In this document: positions 33,310-41,324 of the stretch, piece by piece
Numbering within the stretch: the first letter of the stretch is position 1
How the letters are laid out: each line of letters opens with the position of its first letter
Assembly (NCBI RefSeq): GCF_004331435.1
Contig: NZ_SJKA01000010.1
Location: 62,001-126,000, forward strand
Length of the DNA: 64,000 nucleotides
Reading direction: 5' to 3'
Source: Kribbella sindirgiensis
GTDB lineage: Bacteria > Actinomycetota > Actinomycetes > Propionibacteriales > Kribbellaceae
The notes under the pieces: generated by a model
What the model saw: the letters and a program-made list of their open reading frames with translations, nothing else
Database searches by the model: none
Told to the model about the DNA's origin: nothing
Position numbers and translations under genes: made by a program

Positions 33310-33622
33310 GAACACCTTCGACGAGCTGGTACTGCGCTCCGCGAAGCCCGTACTGGTGGACTTCTGGGCGCAGTGGTGCCCGCCGTGCCACCAGATCGCC
33401 CCGGTCCTCGCCCAGATCGGTGCCGAGCGCAACGATCAGCTGACCGTGCTGAAGCTGAACTCCGACGAGAACCCGGCGATCGCCGCCCGCTACCGGGTGA
33501 TGGCGCTGCCCACGCTGATCCTGTTCCACCGTGGCGAGATGATCTGGTCCGTCGTCGGCGCCCGCCCGAAGGCCAAACTCCTGAAGGACATCGACGAGGC
33601 GCTGCTGACCGCGGTCGGCTAG
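33284..33622 (+). CDS. trxA: Thioredoxin
   Basis: A 112-residue thioredoxin with active site W31-C-P-P-C35. This is a variant of the usual WCGPC; the second proline raises the redox potential in other thioredoxins. The cis-proline (MALPTLILF) is present. ATG 33284 lies within the merR coding region, with GGAGGA upstream, so the two are translationally linked. The stop overlaps the convergent VOC gene by four bases. Confidence 0.9.
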   Translation: MADLLSVDENTFDELVLRSAKPVLVDFWAQWCPPCHQIAPVLAQIGAERNDQLTVLKLNSDENPAIAARYRVMALPTLILFHRGEMIWSVVGARPKAKLLKDIDEALLTAVG

Positions 33623-33981
33623 TTCGCGCTGCAGAGCTCCACCAGTACGCCCTGCGGGCCGGCGATGTAGGCGATCGTGCCCCAGGCGGCGTCGGTCGGT
33701 TCGAGCGCGATCTTGCCTCCGCGGCCGCGGATCTCCTCGACGTCGGCGCGTACGTCGTCGCTGCTGAAGTGCAGCAGGGTCCCGCCGTGCGCGCCGAAGT
33801 CGTCGACCATCGCGCCGGTGTGCAGCGCGATCGTCATCGCACCGGCCTTCACCTCGGCGTACCCGTCGCCGGCGTCGCCGCAGATTTCCAGACCGAGGAC
33901 TCCGGTGAAGAAGTCGGCGATCTCCTGGTTCTTCGCGCGGCTGTCCGTCAGTAGGCCGAGGTGGTCGAGGCGGAGGTTCAT
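33619..33981 (-). CDS. VOC (glyoxalase-like) protein
   Basis: A 120-residue single VOC domain of two beta-alpha-beta-beta-beta units: the first starts RLDHLGLLTD, and the second ends in TIAYIAGPQGVLVELC. Metal-ligand candidates are H7 and the C-terminal Glu in LVELC. The substrate is unknown. It is divergent from the RHH operon, across a 55-base gap. Confidence 0.8.
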   Translation of the reverse strand: MNLRLDHLGLLTDSRAKNQEIADFFTGVLGLEICGDAGDGYAEVKAGAMTIALHTGAMVDDFGAHGGTLLHFSSDDVRADVEEIRGRGGKIALEPTDAAWGTIAYIAGPQGVLVELCSAN

Positions 33982-34036
33982 CGTCGGGCTCCCTGAAGAT
34001 TGACGACTTGCTGTCTAGGATGCTAGCAATATAGCC

Positions 34037-34201
34037 ATGGTGGAGGCTAGCGGCAAGAAGGTGCAGTTCAACGTGTATCTGCCGCCGGAGCTGGTGCGGC
34101 GGGTGAAGCACAAGGCGATCGACGACGGGGCGAGTCTGTCCGCGCTCGTCGAGCAGGCGCTGGGGGAGTATCTCGACAAGCATGGGGAGGCGCGAGGATG
34201 A
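34037..34201 (+). CDS. Small ribbon-helix-helix (CopG-like) DNA-binding protein
   Basis: A 54-residue protein. The segment KKVQFNVYLPPELVRRVKHKAIDDGASLSALVEQAL has the ribbon strand plus two helices of the CopG/Arc fold. It starts at ATG 34037, with TTGACG (34000-34005) upstream and an 8-base palindrome TGCTAGCA (34021-34028) that could be its operator. The stop overlaps the VOC gene by four bases (ATGA), followed by GNAT with the same overlap. RHH proteins are often antitoxins, but the downstream genes are not toxin-like. Confidence 0.82.
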   Translation: MVEASGKKVQFNVYLPPELVRRVKHKAIDDGASLSALVEQALGEYLDKHGEARG

Positions 34202-34830
34202 GCACAGTGATCAGGCCGTTGCGGTTCACGGCGGACGTCGAGGCGATGCGGGCGTTCCTGGAGACGCTGGGGCTGCGGTCGCGGATCGAGTCCGAGCGCG
34301 GGGGATGGGTCGACATGGTGGCCGGTCGCGGGATGGTCGCGTTGCACGACGCGGCGTCGAGTTCCACGGGCGGGCAGCCGGGCCAGACGACGTTGTCGTT
34401 CGAGGCGGACAAGCTCGACGAGTTGAAGGATCGGCTGGAGCAGGTGGGGTTCGTCGACGCGACGGTGTTCGACGAGGCATATGGCCGGGTGTTGTCGGTC
34501 AGCGGTCCTGAGGGTGTGGTGATCTGGGTCGACGAGCGCAACGACGACCTGTACGGGTACAAGCTGCACAACGCCAGCCCGGACGATCGCTGGTCGGTCA
34601 CGCCGTACCTGACCGGAGCGGACGAGGCGCCCTGGCAGCGGTTCCTCGGCGCGATCGGTGTGCGGGAGGCGGTCCGCTTCGGGCCGGCGGCCGGAGACTT
34701 CGCCGTACGGCTCGACCTGACCACGTCCGAGGACCTCGACGACGTGCAGGCCCGCGCCGGCGGATCGCGGACCGAATCCGGTCTGGAGATCGAGGACCCG
34801 GACGGCCGGCTCGTGGTGGTGCACGGATGA
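34198..34830 (+). CDS. Two-domain VOC protein
   Basis: A 210-residue protein with two VOC half-pairs. The first is about residues 1-120 (IRPLRFTADVEAMRAFLETLGL, MVALHDAA), the second 120-210 (WQRFLGAIGVREAVR, GLEIEDPDGRLVVVH). Substrate unknown; bleomycin-resistance or dioxygenase-like roles are possible. It is embedded between the RHH regulator and a GNAT gene with four-base overlaps at both ends. Confidence 0.75.
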   Translation: MSTVIRPLRFTADVEAMRAFLETLGLRSRIESERGGWVDMVAGRGMVALHDAASSSTGGQPGQTTLSFEADKLDELKDRLEQVGFVDATVFDEAYGRVLSVSGPEGVVIWVDERNDDLYGYKLHNASPDDRWSVTPYLTGADEAPWQRFLGAIGVREAVRFGPAAGDFAVRLDLTTSEDLDDVQARAGGSRTESGLEIEDPDGRLVVVHG

Positions 34831-35309
34831 TCGTCGTACGTCGTGCCGCGCCGGACGATGTCGACGCGATCAGGCACATCGGCCTCACGACCTGGCCGGT
34901 GGCCTATGCCGGGCTGGTGTCCGACGAGTTCATCGCCGACGGCCTCGCCCAGTGGTGGTCGACGCAGGTCGTCGAGTACGGCATCAAGAACGGCATCACG
35001 CTGGTTGCGGTCGACGGCGACGAACTCGTCGGCATGACCGGGCTCGGCCGCGAGGACGACTTCTGGGTGATGTGGAAGCTCTACGTGCTGCCCGATCATC
35101 AGGGCAAAGGCGTCGGAAAGGCCCTCCTGGACGCGGCGATCGCGGCCTTGCCGGAAGGTACGCCGGAACTCCTGCTGGACGTGCTCGTCGCGAACGAGCA
35201 GGCGATCGGCTTCTACCGCTCACAAGGGTTCACCGAGTCAGAGCGGACGCCCGACCGGGACCTCGGTGTCGAATTGATGTGGATGAGTCTTGACCTCGAC
35301 CGGACCTGA
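34827..35309 (+). CDS. GNAT family N-acetyltransferase
   Basis: A 160-residue acetyltransferase. The full GNAT core is present: VRRAAPDDVDAI, a WKLYVLPDHQGKGVGKALL acetyl-CoA loop, and NEQAIGFYRSQGF. It is the third gene of the RHH-VOC-GNAT operon, all joined by ATGA overlaps. The pairing of a VOC protein and an acetyltransferase under a small regulator suggests detoxification of a small molecule, an inference. Confidence 0.85.
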   Translation: MIVVRRAAPDDVDAIRHIGLTTWPVAYAGLVSDEFIADGLAQWWSTQVVEYGIKNGITLVAVDGDELVGMTGLGREDDFWVMWKLYVLPDHQGKGVGKALLDAAIAALPEGTPELLLDVLVANEQAIGFYRSQGFTESERTPDRDLGVELMWMSLDLDRT

Positions 35310-35327
35310 ACGTGCAGGATGCGCCAC

Positions 35328-36581
35328 ATGACAACAGGGCGTCTGCGCGACGATCCGGATTTCCGGCGGTACTGGCTGGCTCGTGCGCTGTCGATCACCG
35401 GGTCGATGGTGACGGCGATCGCGTTGCCGGTGCTCGTCTACCGGCTGAGTGGGTCGACGGTGCTGACCGCGGTGGTGACCGCGCTGGAGTCCGCGCCGTA
35501 CCTGCTGACCGGTCTGTTCGCCGGCGCGCTGGCCGACCGCTGGAACCGGCGGCGCACGATGGTGACCGCGGACGCCGTCAACGCGGTGCTGGTCGGGTCG
35601 GTGCCGGTCGCGCATCTGCTCGGCGTGCTCACCGTCGTCCAGGTGCTGATCGTCGCGTTCACCGTGCAGGCCGTCTACACGTTCTTCGACGGCGCGAACT
35701 TCGGCGCGCTGCCCGTCCTTGTCGGCCGTGCCCGAGTGGCGCAGGCGAACTCCGCGGTCTGGACGGCGTCCAGCCTGATCGAGTTGCTCGTCCCGCCGGC
35801 CACCGGTCTGCTCCTCGCCGTCCTCGATCCGGCCAGTCTGCTCACGCTCGATGCGCTCAGCTTCGCGGCGTCCGCGTTCGCGGTCCGCGGGATCGTGCGG
35901 GCGATGTCGGAGTCCCGCGACGGGCAGCCGCCGCTGCGGCCGAAGGTGATCCTGAACGACATCGGTGACGGTCTGCGCTTCCTGGTCCGGCACGCCGGGG
36001 TGCGCACGATGACGATCATCGGCAGCGTGCAGTCGTTCGCCGGCGGCGGGTTCATGGCGCTGATCGTGGTGTGGTGCGACCGCGTCCTGGACATCGGTAC
36101 GTCGGGACTCCGCTTCGGGCTGGTCTGGGGCGTGTGGGGGATCGGCGGACTGATCGCTGCGCTCAGCCTCCCGCGGCTGCTGAAGCGGATGCCGCCGGCG
36201 GCGATCACGCTGTACGCGTTGCCGGTGTCGGCGCTGCTCGGTGTGCTCTCGCCGTTGTCGCCGAACTGGATCGTGGCCTCGCTGGCGTTGCTGGTCTGGG
36301 GCTCGGCGTACGTGCTGGTGATCGTGAACGCGGTGTCGTACCGGCAGCAGGTCACGCCGGAGAACCTGCTCGGCCGGGTCAACACAGCGGGCCGGATGCT
36401 GTCCTGGGGGGTCGGGTGGACGCTCGGGTCGGTCGTCGGCGGGTTGCTCGGCAACGCGTTGGGGCCGCGGACCGGGATGGTGCTGATGGGGTTGTTCGGT
36501 TGCGCCGGCGTGGTCTTCGCCTGGACGTCTCCGCTGCGGTCGGCGGACCTGCAGCACTCATCAACCGCCGACGTCCAGTAG
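35328..36581 (+). CDS. MFS transporter
   Basis: A 417-residue major facilitator with about 12 helices and the loop 2-3 motif GALADRWNRRRTM. It resembles the enterobactin/macrolide-exporter (MefA-like) group. ATG 35328 is preferred to ATG 35319: TTGACC (35290-35295) and CAGGAT (35315-35320) place the transcript start on 35328, making it leaderless. The gap to 36707 (126 bases) holds no other gene. Confidence 0.83.
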   Translation: MTTGRLRDDPDFRRYWLARALSITGSMVTAIALPVLVYRLSGSTVLTAVVTALESAPYLLTGLFAGALADRWNRRRTMVTADAVNAVLVGSVPVAHLLGVLTVVQVLIVAFTVQAVYTFFDGANFGALPVLVGRARVAQANSAVWTASSLIELLVPPATGLLLAVLDPASLLTLDALSFAASAFAVRGIVRAMSESRDGQPPLRPKVILNDIGDGLRFLVRHAGVRTMTIIGSVQSFAGGGFMALIVVWCDRVLDIGTSGLRFGLVWGVWGIGGLIAALSLPRLLKRMPPAAITLYALPVSALLGVLSPLSPNWIVASLALLVWGSAYVLVIVNAVSYRQQVTPENLLGRVNTAGRMLSWGVGWTLGSVVGGLLGNALGPRTGMVLMGLFGCAGVVFAWTSPLRSADLQHSSTADVQ

Positions 36582-36707
36582 GCGGCACGCTCAGGAGGCG
36601 TCCGCTGGGGTTGGCGGAGCCGGGTTGATGAGTGGTGGGCGTCCGGAATCGGCGCGGTCTGCAACCCATTGCATGCCTGCGGCGTGATCATCCGCTAAGT
36701 TCTGCGC

Positions 36708-37532
36708 GTGGGCGTACGGGTTCTCGGTCCTCGTGACCTCGCGGCGGCGCGCGCGGTCATCGCCCGTGATCCGGTGGTGAACGTGTTCGTGGACAGCCTG
36801 GTGCAGGCGTCCGGACTCGACCCGCGGCGCGGTGCGGAGGTCTGGGGGTACGTCGAGAACGGCGCGCTCGAGGCCCTGTGCCACGCGGGCGGGAACATGG
36901 TGCCGGTCGGCGCCGGCGACGCGGCGCTCCGGGCGTTCGCGGCGTACGCGATGCGCCGGGGGCGGAACTGTTTCCAGATCCTCGGGCCGGCCCGCGCGGT
37001 CGACCAGTTGTGGCAGATTCTCGAGCCGCACTGGGGACCGGCCCGTGAGGTGCGCGACGACCAGCCGTTCATGGTGATCGAAGGGCCGCCGGGGATCGCG
37101 CCGGATCCGCTCGTCCGCGCGGTGGAGCCGGTCGAGCTGCCGATCCTGTACCCGGCGTGCGTGGCGATGTACACCGAGGAGGTCGGCGTACCGCCGCAGA
37201 CCGGGCCGGACGGGACGTTCTACCGGTCGCGGGTCGCGGAGCTGATCCGGGCCGGGCGTGCGTTCGCGCGGATCGAGGACGGGCGGGTCGTGTTCAAGGC
37301 CGAGGTCGGTTCGGTCGGAACGGGTGTGTGCCAGATCCAGGGCGTGTGGGTGGATCCGGAGTACCGCGGCCGCGGGCTGGCCGCGCCCGGGATGGCGGCG
37401 GTGGTCGAGCTGGCCCGGCAGATCGCCCCGGTCGTGACGCTGTACGTGAACGCCTTCAACCTGCCGGCGCGGGCGGCGTACGAGCGGGTCGGGTTCCGGA
37501 CGATCGAGACGTTCGCGACGATCCTGTTCTGA
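36708..37532 (+). CDS. DUF4081-GNAT acetyltransferase (Rv2867c-like)
   Basis: A 274-residue two-domain protein. The N-terminal DUF4081 half is about residues 1-115 (VLGPRDLAAARAVIARDPVVNVF); the C-terminal half is GNAT (GVWVDPEYRGRGLAAPGMAAVVELA, NLPARAAYERVGF). In mycobacteria the homologue Rv2867c also follows ispG. Here seven or more genes have been inserted between ispG and this gene. GTG 36708 with TAAGTT at 36696-36701 predicts a leaderless mRNA. Confidence 0.87.
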   Translation: MGVRVLGPRDLAAARAVIARDPVVNVFVDSLVQASGLDPRRGAEVWGYVENGALEALCHAGGNMVPVGAGDAALRAFAAYAMRRGRNCFQILGPARAVDQLWQILEPHWGPAREVRDDQPFMVIEGPPGIAPDPLVRAVEPVELPILYPACVAMYTEEVGVPPQTGPDGTFYRSRVAELIRAGRAFARIEDGRVVFKAEVGSVGTGVCQIQGVWVDPEYRGRGLAAPGMAAVVELARQIAPVVTLYVNAFNLPARAAYERVGFRTIETFATILF

Positions 37533-37544
37533 TCCGGCTCTGTT

Positions 37545-37562
37545 CTTACCGTCGGGTAAGCT
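37545..37562 (+). promoter_or_regulatory. Palindromic operator over the -10 of the DoxX-like gene
   Basis: CTTACC-GTCG-GGTAAG (37545-37560) is a perfect inverted repeat overlapping the -10 TAAGCT (37557-37562). The ATG follows eight bases later, so the transcript is probably leaderless and blocked by a repressor, possibly TetR-like, bound here. Confidence 0.65.
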
Positions 37563-37569
37563 CCGGCGC

Positions 37570-37938
37570 ATGTCGCGGAGCAAGAGCACCACCGGCTTGG
37601 CCGTTCTGTTCGGCGTTCTCGGCACTCTGCATTTCGTGAAGCCGGAGCCGTTCGAGCAGATCGTGCCGAAACCGCTGCCCCGGAAGAAAGAGCTCGTGTA
37701 CCTGTCCGGGGCGGCGGAGCTGGCCTGCGCGGCCGGACTGCTGCACCCGCGGACCCGGCGGCTCGCCGGACTGGCCGGCGCCGGGCTGCTGGTCGCGGTC
37801 TTCCCGGCGAACGTCCAGATGGCCGCCGACCTGCGGAAGAAGGGGTCCCGGACGGCGCTGACGATCGCGTACGCGCGGTTGCCGATGCAGATCCCGTTGA
37901 TCCGCTGGGCGCTGAAGGCCGCCCGCGAGTCGCGCTGA
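37570..37938 (+). CDS. DoxX-like small membrane protein
   Basis: A 122-residue protein with four predicted helices: TGLAVLFGVLGTLHFV, ELVYLSGAAELACAAGLL, LAGLAGAGLLVAVFPANVQMAAD and a weaker fourth. The pattern LHFVKPEPFEQIVPKPLPRKKELVY, with the helix-2 glutamate, is typical of the DoxX-like subgroup. Function is unknown; an oxidative-stress or quinone link is claimed for some DoxX proteins. The operator upstream suggests specific control. Confidence 0.75.
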   Translation: MSRSKSTTGLAVLFGVLGTLHFVKPEPFEQIVPKPLPRKKELVYLSGAAELACAAGLLHPRTRRLAGLAGAGLLVAVFPANVQMAADLRKKGSRTALTIAYARLPMQIPLIRWALKAARESR

Positions 37939-37941
37939 CCC

Positions 37942-37950
37942 TGTGGACAA
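37942..37950 (-). other. DnaA-box-like nonamer upstream of proS
   Basis: TGTGGACAA on the plus strand, i.e. TTGTCCACA on the minus strand, four bases after the DoxX-like gene and about 80 bases before proS. Confidence 0.5.
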
Positions 37951-38027
37951 CGTGGTGGGAGCAGGTCCGGCGGGCAGATATCCTCTGTGACGTCCTGTTT
38001 TTCGATTTTGCACGCTTGGAGACTCCC

Positions 38028-39791
38028 GTGATTTTGCGTATGTCGTCGTTGTTCCTCCGCACCCTTCGCGAGGACCCGGCGGACGCGGAGGTCCCGAGCC
38101 ACAAGCTGCTCGTCCGCGCCGGCTACATCCGGCGGGCCGCGCCCGGTATCTACACCTGGCTGCCGCTCGGCCTGCGGGTGCTGCGGAACGTCGAGCGGAT
38201 CGTCCGTGAGGAGATGGACGCGATCGGAGCGCAGGAGCTGGTGTTCCCGGCGCTGCTGCCCCGCGAGCCCTACGAGGCCACCGGCCGCTGGACGGAGTAC
38301 GGGCCGAACATCTTCCGGCTGAAGGACCGCAAGGGCGCCGACATGCTGCTCGGCCCCACGCACGAGGAGATGTTCACCCTGGTCGTGAAGGACCTGTACT
38401 CGTCGTACAAGGACCTTCCCCTGTCGATCTACCAGATCCAGAACAAGTACCGCGACGAGGCGCGGCCGCGGGCCGGGGTGCTGCGCGGACGCGAGTTCGT
38501 GATGAAGGACTCGTACTCCTTCGACGTCGACGACGAGGGTCTCGCCGCGTCGTACGAGAAGCACCGCGAGGCGTACATCAAGATCTTCGACCGGCTCGGC
38601 TTCGACTACGTGATCGTGCAGGCGATGTCCGGCGCGATGGGTGGCTCGCGGTCCGAGGAGTTCCTGGCGATCGCGGAGAACGGCGAGGACACCTTCGTCC
38701 GTTCCCCGGGCGGGTACGCCGCCAACGTCGAGGCGGTCGTGGTGCCGCAGTCACCCGCGATCGACGCCTCCGGCGTACCGGCCGCCGAGGTCGTGGACAC
38801 CCCGGACACGCCGACCATCGACACGCTCGTGGAGGCGATGAACGCCAAGCACGCGCGTACCGACGGCCGCGAGTGGACCGCCGCGGACACGTTGAAGAAC
38901 GTGCTCGTGATGCTGGTGCACCCGGACGGCGCCCGCGAGCCGCTCGCGATCGGCGTCCCCGGCGACCGCGCGATCGACGAGAAGCGGCTCGGCGCGCAGG
39001 TCGAGCCGGCCGAGGTGGTCGCCTTCGAGGAGGCCGACTTCGAGAAGTACCCGTCGCTCGCGAAGGGCTACATCGGCCCGGGCGTGCTCGGCAAGGACAA
39101 CACCTCCGGCATCCGGTACCTGCTCGACCCGCGCGTGGCCGAGGGGTCCGCGTGGGTGACCGGTGCGGACAAGTCCGGGTTCCACGTCGTCAACCTGGTG
39201 CACGGCCGGGACTTCACCGCGGACGGGACGATCCAGGCCGCCGAGGTCCGCGACGGCGACCAGGCACCCGACGGTTCGGGTGTGCTGGCGACCGCGCGCG
39301 GGATCGAGATGGGCCACATCTTCCAGCTCGGCCGCAAGTACGCCGACGCGCTCGACCTCAAGGTCCTCGACCAGAACGGCAAGCTCGTCACGGTCACCAT
39401 GGGTTCGTACGGCGTCGGCGTGACCCGCGCGGTGGCCGCGATCGCCGAGGGCAACCACGACGAGCTCGGCCTGGTCTGGCCGCGGGAGATCGCGCCGGCC
39501 GACGTCCACCTGGTGGCCACCGGCAAGGACAAGGAGCTGTTCGCGAAGGCCGCCGAGCTGGCCGCGGAGCTGGAGTCCCGGGGCCTGACGGTGATCTACG
39601 ACGACCGCGAGAAGGTGTCGCCCGGCGTGAAGTTCAAGGACGCCGAGCTGATCGGCGTACCGACCATCGCCGTGGTCGGCAAGGGCCTCGCCGACGGCAC
39701 GATCGAGGTCAAGGACCGCCGTACCGGCGACCGTGCGGACGTCCCGGTCGCGGACGTCGTCGACCACCTGGTCGCCGCGGTCCGCGGCTGA
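38028..39791 (+). CDS. proS: Prolyl-tRNA synthetase (bacterial type, with editing domain)
   Basis: A 587-residue class II synthetase that charges tRNA-Pro. Class II motif 1 is in the N-terminal part, motif 2 in YRDEARPRAGVLRGREFVMKDSYSFD, motif 3 in GSYGVGVTRAVAAI. The insertion between motifs 2 and 3 (about residues 225-400, with the ADTLKNVLVMLVH segment) is the INS domain that edits Ala-tRNA-Pro. GTG 38028 with TGGAGA upstream is chosen; ATG 38040 is also possible. A strong terminator follows. Confidence 0.96.
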   Translation: MILRMSSLFLRTLREDPADAEVPSHKLLVRAGYIRRAAPGIYTWLPLGLRVLRNVERIVREEMDAIGAQELVFPALLPREPYEATGRWTEYGPNIFRLKDRKGADMLLGPTHEEMFTLVVKDLYSSYKDLPLSIYQIQNKYRDEARPRAGVLRGREFVMKDSYSFDVDDEGLAASYEKHREAYIKIFDRLGFDYVIVQAMSGAMGGSRSEEFLAIAENGEDTFVRSPGGYAANVEAVVVPQSPAIDASGVPAAEVVDTPDTPTIDTLVEAMNAKHARTDGREWTAADTLKNVLVMLVHPDGAREPLAIGVPGDRAIDEKRLGAQVEPAEVVAFEEADFEKYPSLAKGYIGPGVLGKDNTSGIRYLLDPRVAEGSAWVTGADKSGFHVVNLVHGRDFTADGTIQAAEVRDGDQAPDGSGVLATARGIEMGHIFQLGRKYADALDLKVLDQNGKLVTVTMGSYGVGVTRAVAAIAEGNHDELGLVWPREIAPADVHLVATGKDKELFAKAAELAAELESRGLTVIYDDREKVSPGVKFKDAELIGVPTIAVVGKGLADGTIEVKDRRTGDRADVPVADVVDHLVAAVRG

Positions 39792-39802
39792 CCGATCGGC
39801 TC

Positions 39803-39847
39803 ATCCGGCCCCGTTCCCCTCGCAGGGGGCGGGGCCGGATTGTTTTT
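39803..39847 (+). terminator. Intrinsic terminator of proS
   Basis: ATCCGGCCCCG (39803-39813) pairs perfectly with CGGGGCCGGAT (39830-39840); the loop can pair further (CCCCT/AGGGG). TGTTTTT follows. It is the clearest rho-independent terminator in the window. Confidence 0.95.
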
Positions 39848-39935
39848 CTTCGGCAGGTGATGTCGAGGACCGTCGATCGGCTCCGATCCCGGGGTGTGAC
39901 GCCTGAGGGGGCGTCCGGGAGTTAGGGAGTTGGCG

Positions 39936-41324
39936 ATGACGGAATCTGTAGTGGCCCAGGGCGGGCTTGACGAGTTGCGTGCGGCCGTCGTGGGGGAGGT
40001 GCTCACGGACGGGGACGCCGGCTACCCGGAGGCCGGGCGGGTGATGACGGCCGTGGGGCGGCCGCGGGTGGTGGTGCGGTGCGCGGGCGTGAACGACGTG
40101 GTGACGGCGTTGAAGTACGCCGAGACGCACGACCTCCCGATCGCGGTCCGCAGCGGCGGGCACCACTCGGCCGGGTTCGGCACGAACGACGGCGGCGTCG
40201 TGATCGACGTACGGCCGATGGACGAGGTCAGGGTGCTGCCGGACGACGTCGTGCGGATCGGCACCGGCGCCACCTGGGGACGGGTCGCCGCGCGGCTCGG
40301 CAAGGTCGGCCTGGCGATCTCGTCCGGCGACACGGCGAGCGTCGGTGTCGGCGGGTTGATGGCGGGCGGCGGCATCGGCTGGATGGTCCGCAAGCACGGG
40401 CTGGCGATCGACAACGTGGTCTCCGCGGAGGTGGTCACCGCGGACGGTTCGGTCCGCCGGGTCGACGCCGCCACGGAACCGGAGTTGTTCTGGGGCCTCC
40501 GTGGCGCCGCGGGCAGCCTCGGCGTGGTCACGTCGTACGACATCACGGCCGTACGGCAACCGACGGTGCACTTCGGCACGCTGCTGTACCCGTGGATGCA
40601 CGCGGCGCAGGTGCTGGAGGGCTGGGCGGAGTACATGACGACCGCGCCCGAGGAGCTCACGTCGTCCTTGCAGTTGGCGCCGACCATGATGGCTGACGGC
40701 CAGGTGCCGGTCGCGATCGCGGTGTGTGTCGCCGGAGACGTCGCGCGGCGCGACGAGGTCCTGGAGCCGCTGCGGCAGCTCGGGTCCTTGCTCACCGACA
40801 ACGTGACCGAGGTCCCGTACGCCGACGTGTTCACGGCGATGGAGATGCCCGCGGACTGGCGGCCCAGGATCCGCAACGGCTTCTTCAACGAACTGCCGGC
40901 CGACCAGTTGCTCGCCGCGCGCCGGCGGATCCCGGGGATGGCGATGGAGATCCGCGCACTCGGCGGTGCGTACGGCGCGATGCCGGCGGACGCGACTGCG
41001 TTCGCGCACCGGGACGCGCGGTTCATGGTCAACTCGGTGCTGATGGGAACGCCCGAACAGCAGGGCACCCAGCAGCCCAAGGACTTCGACGCGCTGTGGA
41101 AGGCGCTCGAGCCGAACGGCGCCTACCTGAACTTCCTGTCGAACCCGACCGACGCCGATCTGGACAGCTGCTTCCCGGAGCAGCACCGCACCAGGCTGGC
41201 CGCCCTGAAGCAGTCGGTCGATCCGGGGCACGTGTTCCGCGGACCGCTGAGCGTGCCGCCGCGCCCGGAATGGACCGGCGGCCGCCGTCACCTGATGAGG
41301 TGGGCGATGCGGTCGCGGAGGTAG
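39936..41324 (+). CDS. FAD-binding oxidoreductase, berberine-bridge-enzyme type
   Basis: A 462-residue flavoprotein of the PCMH/BBE class. RSGGHHSAG (residues 72-80) contains H76, the position of the covalent flavin histidine; GGGIGWMVRKHGLAIDN is the second FAD motif. The C-terminal BBE segment (AYLNFLSNPTD and a short helix) is present. Such enzymes oxidise sugars or secondary metabolites. ATG 39936 has AGGGAG upstream. Its 3' end overlaps the convergent sigma-factor gene by 37 bases. Confidence 0.85.
   Translation: MTESVVAQGGLDELRAAVVGEVLTDGDAGYPEAGRVMTAVGRPRVVVRCAGVNDVVTALKYAETHDLPIAVRSGGHHSAGFGTNDGGVVIDVRPMDEVRVLPDDVVRIGTGATWGRVAARLGKVGLAISSGDTASVGVGGLMAGGGIGWMVRKHGLAIDNVVSAEVVTADGSVRRVDAATEPELFWGLRGAAGSLGVVTSYDITAVRQPTVHFGTLLYPWMHAAQVLEGWAEYMTTAPEELTSSLQLAPTMMADGQVPVAIAVCVAGDVARRDEVLEPLRQLGSLLTDNVTEVPYADVFTAMEMPADWRPRIRNGFFNELPADQLLAARRRIPGMAMEIRALGGAYGAMPADATAFAHRDARFMVNSVLMGTPEQQGTQQPKDFDALWKALEPNGAYLNFLSNPTDADLDSCFPEQHRTRLAALKQSVDPGHVFRGPLSVPPRPEWTGGRRHLMRWAMRSRR

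Noticed and set aside
34037..35309. Classical toxin-antitoxin module
   Set aside because: The gene after the RHH protein is a VOC protein, and the GNAT resembles ordinary acetyltransferases. Kept only as an alternative in the findings.
36591..38564. 657-codon minus-strand open frame
   Set aside because: Antisense to the DUF4081-GNAT, DoxX-like and proS genes; it also crosses their promoters.
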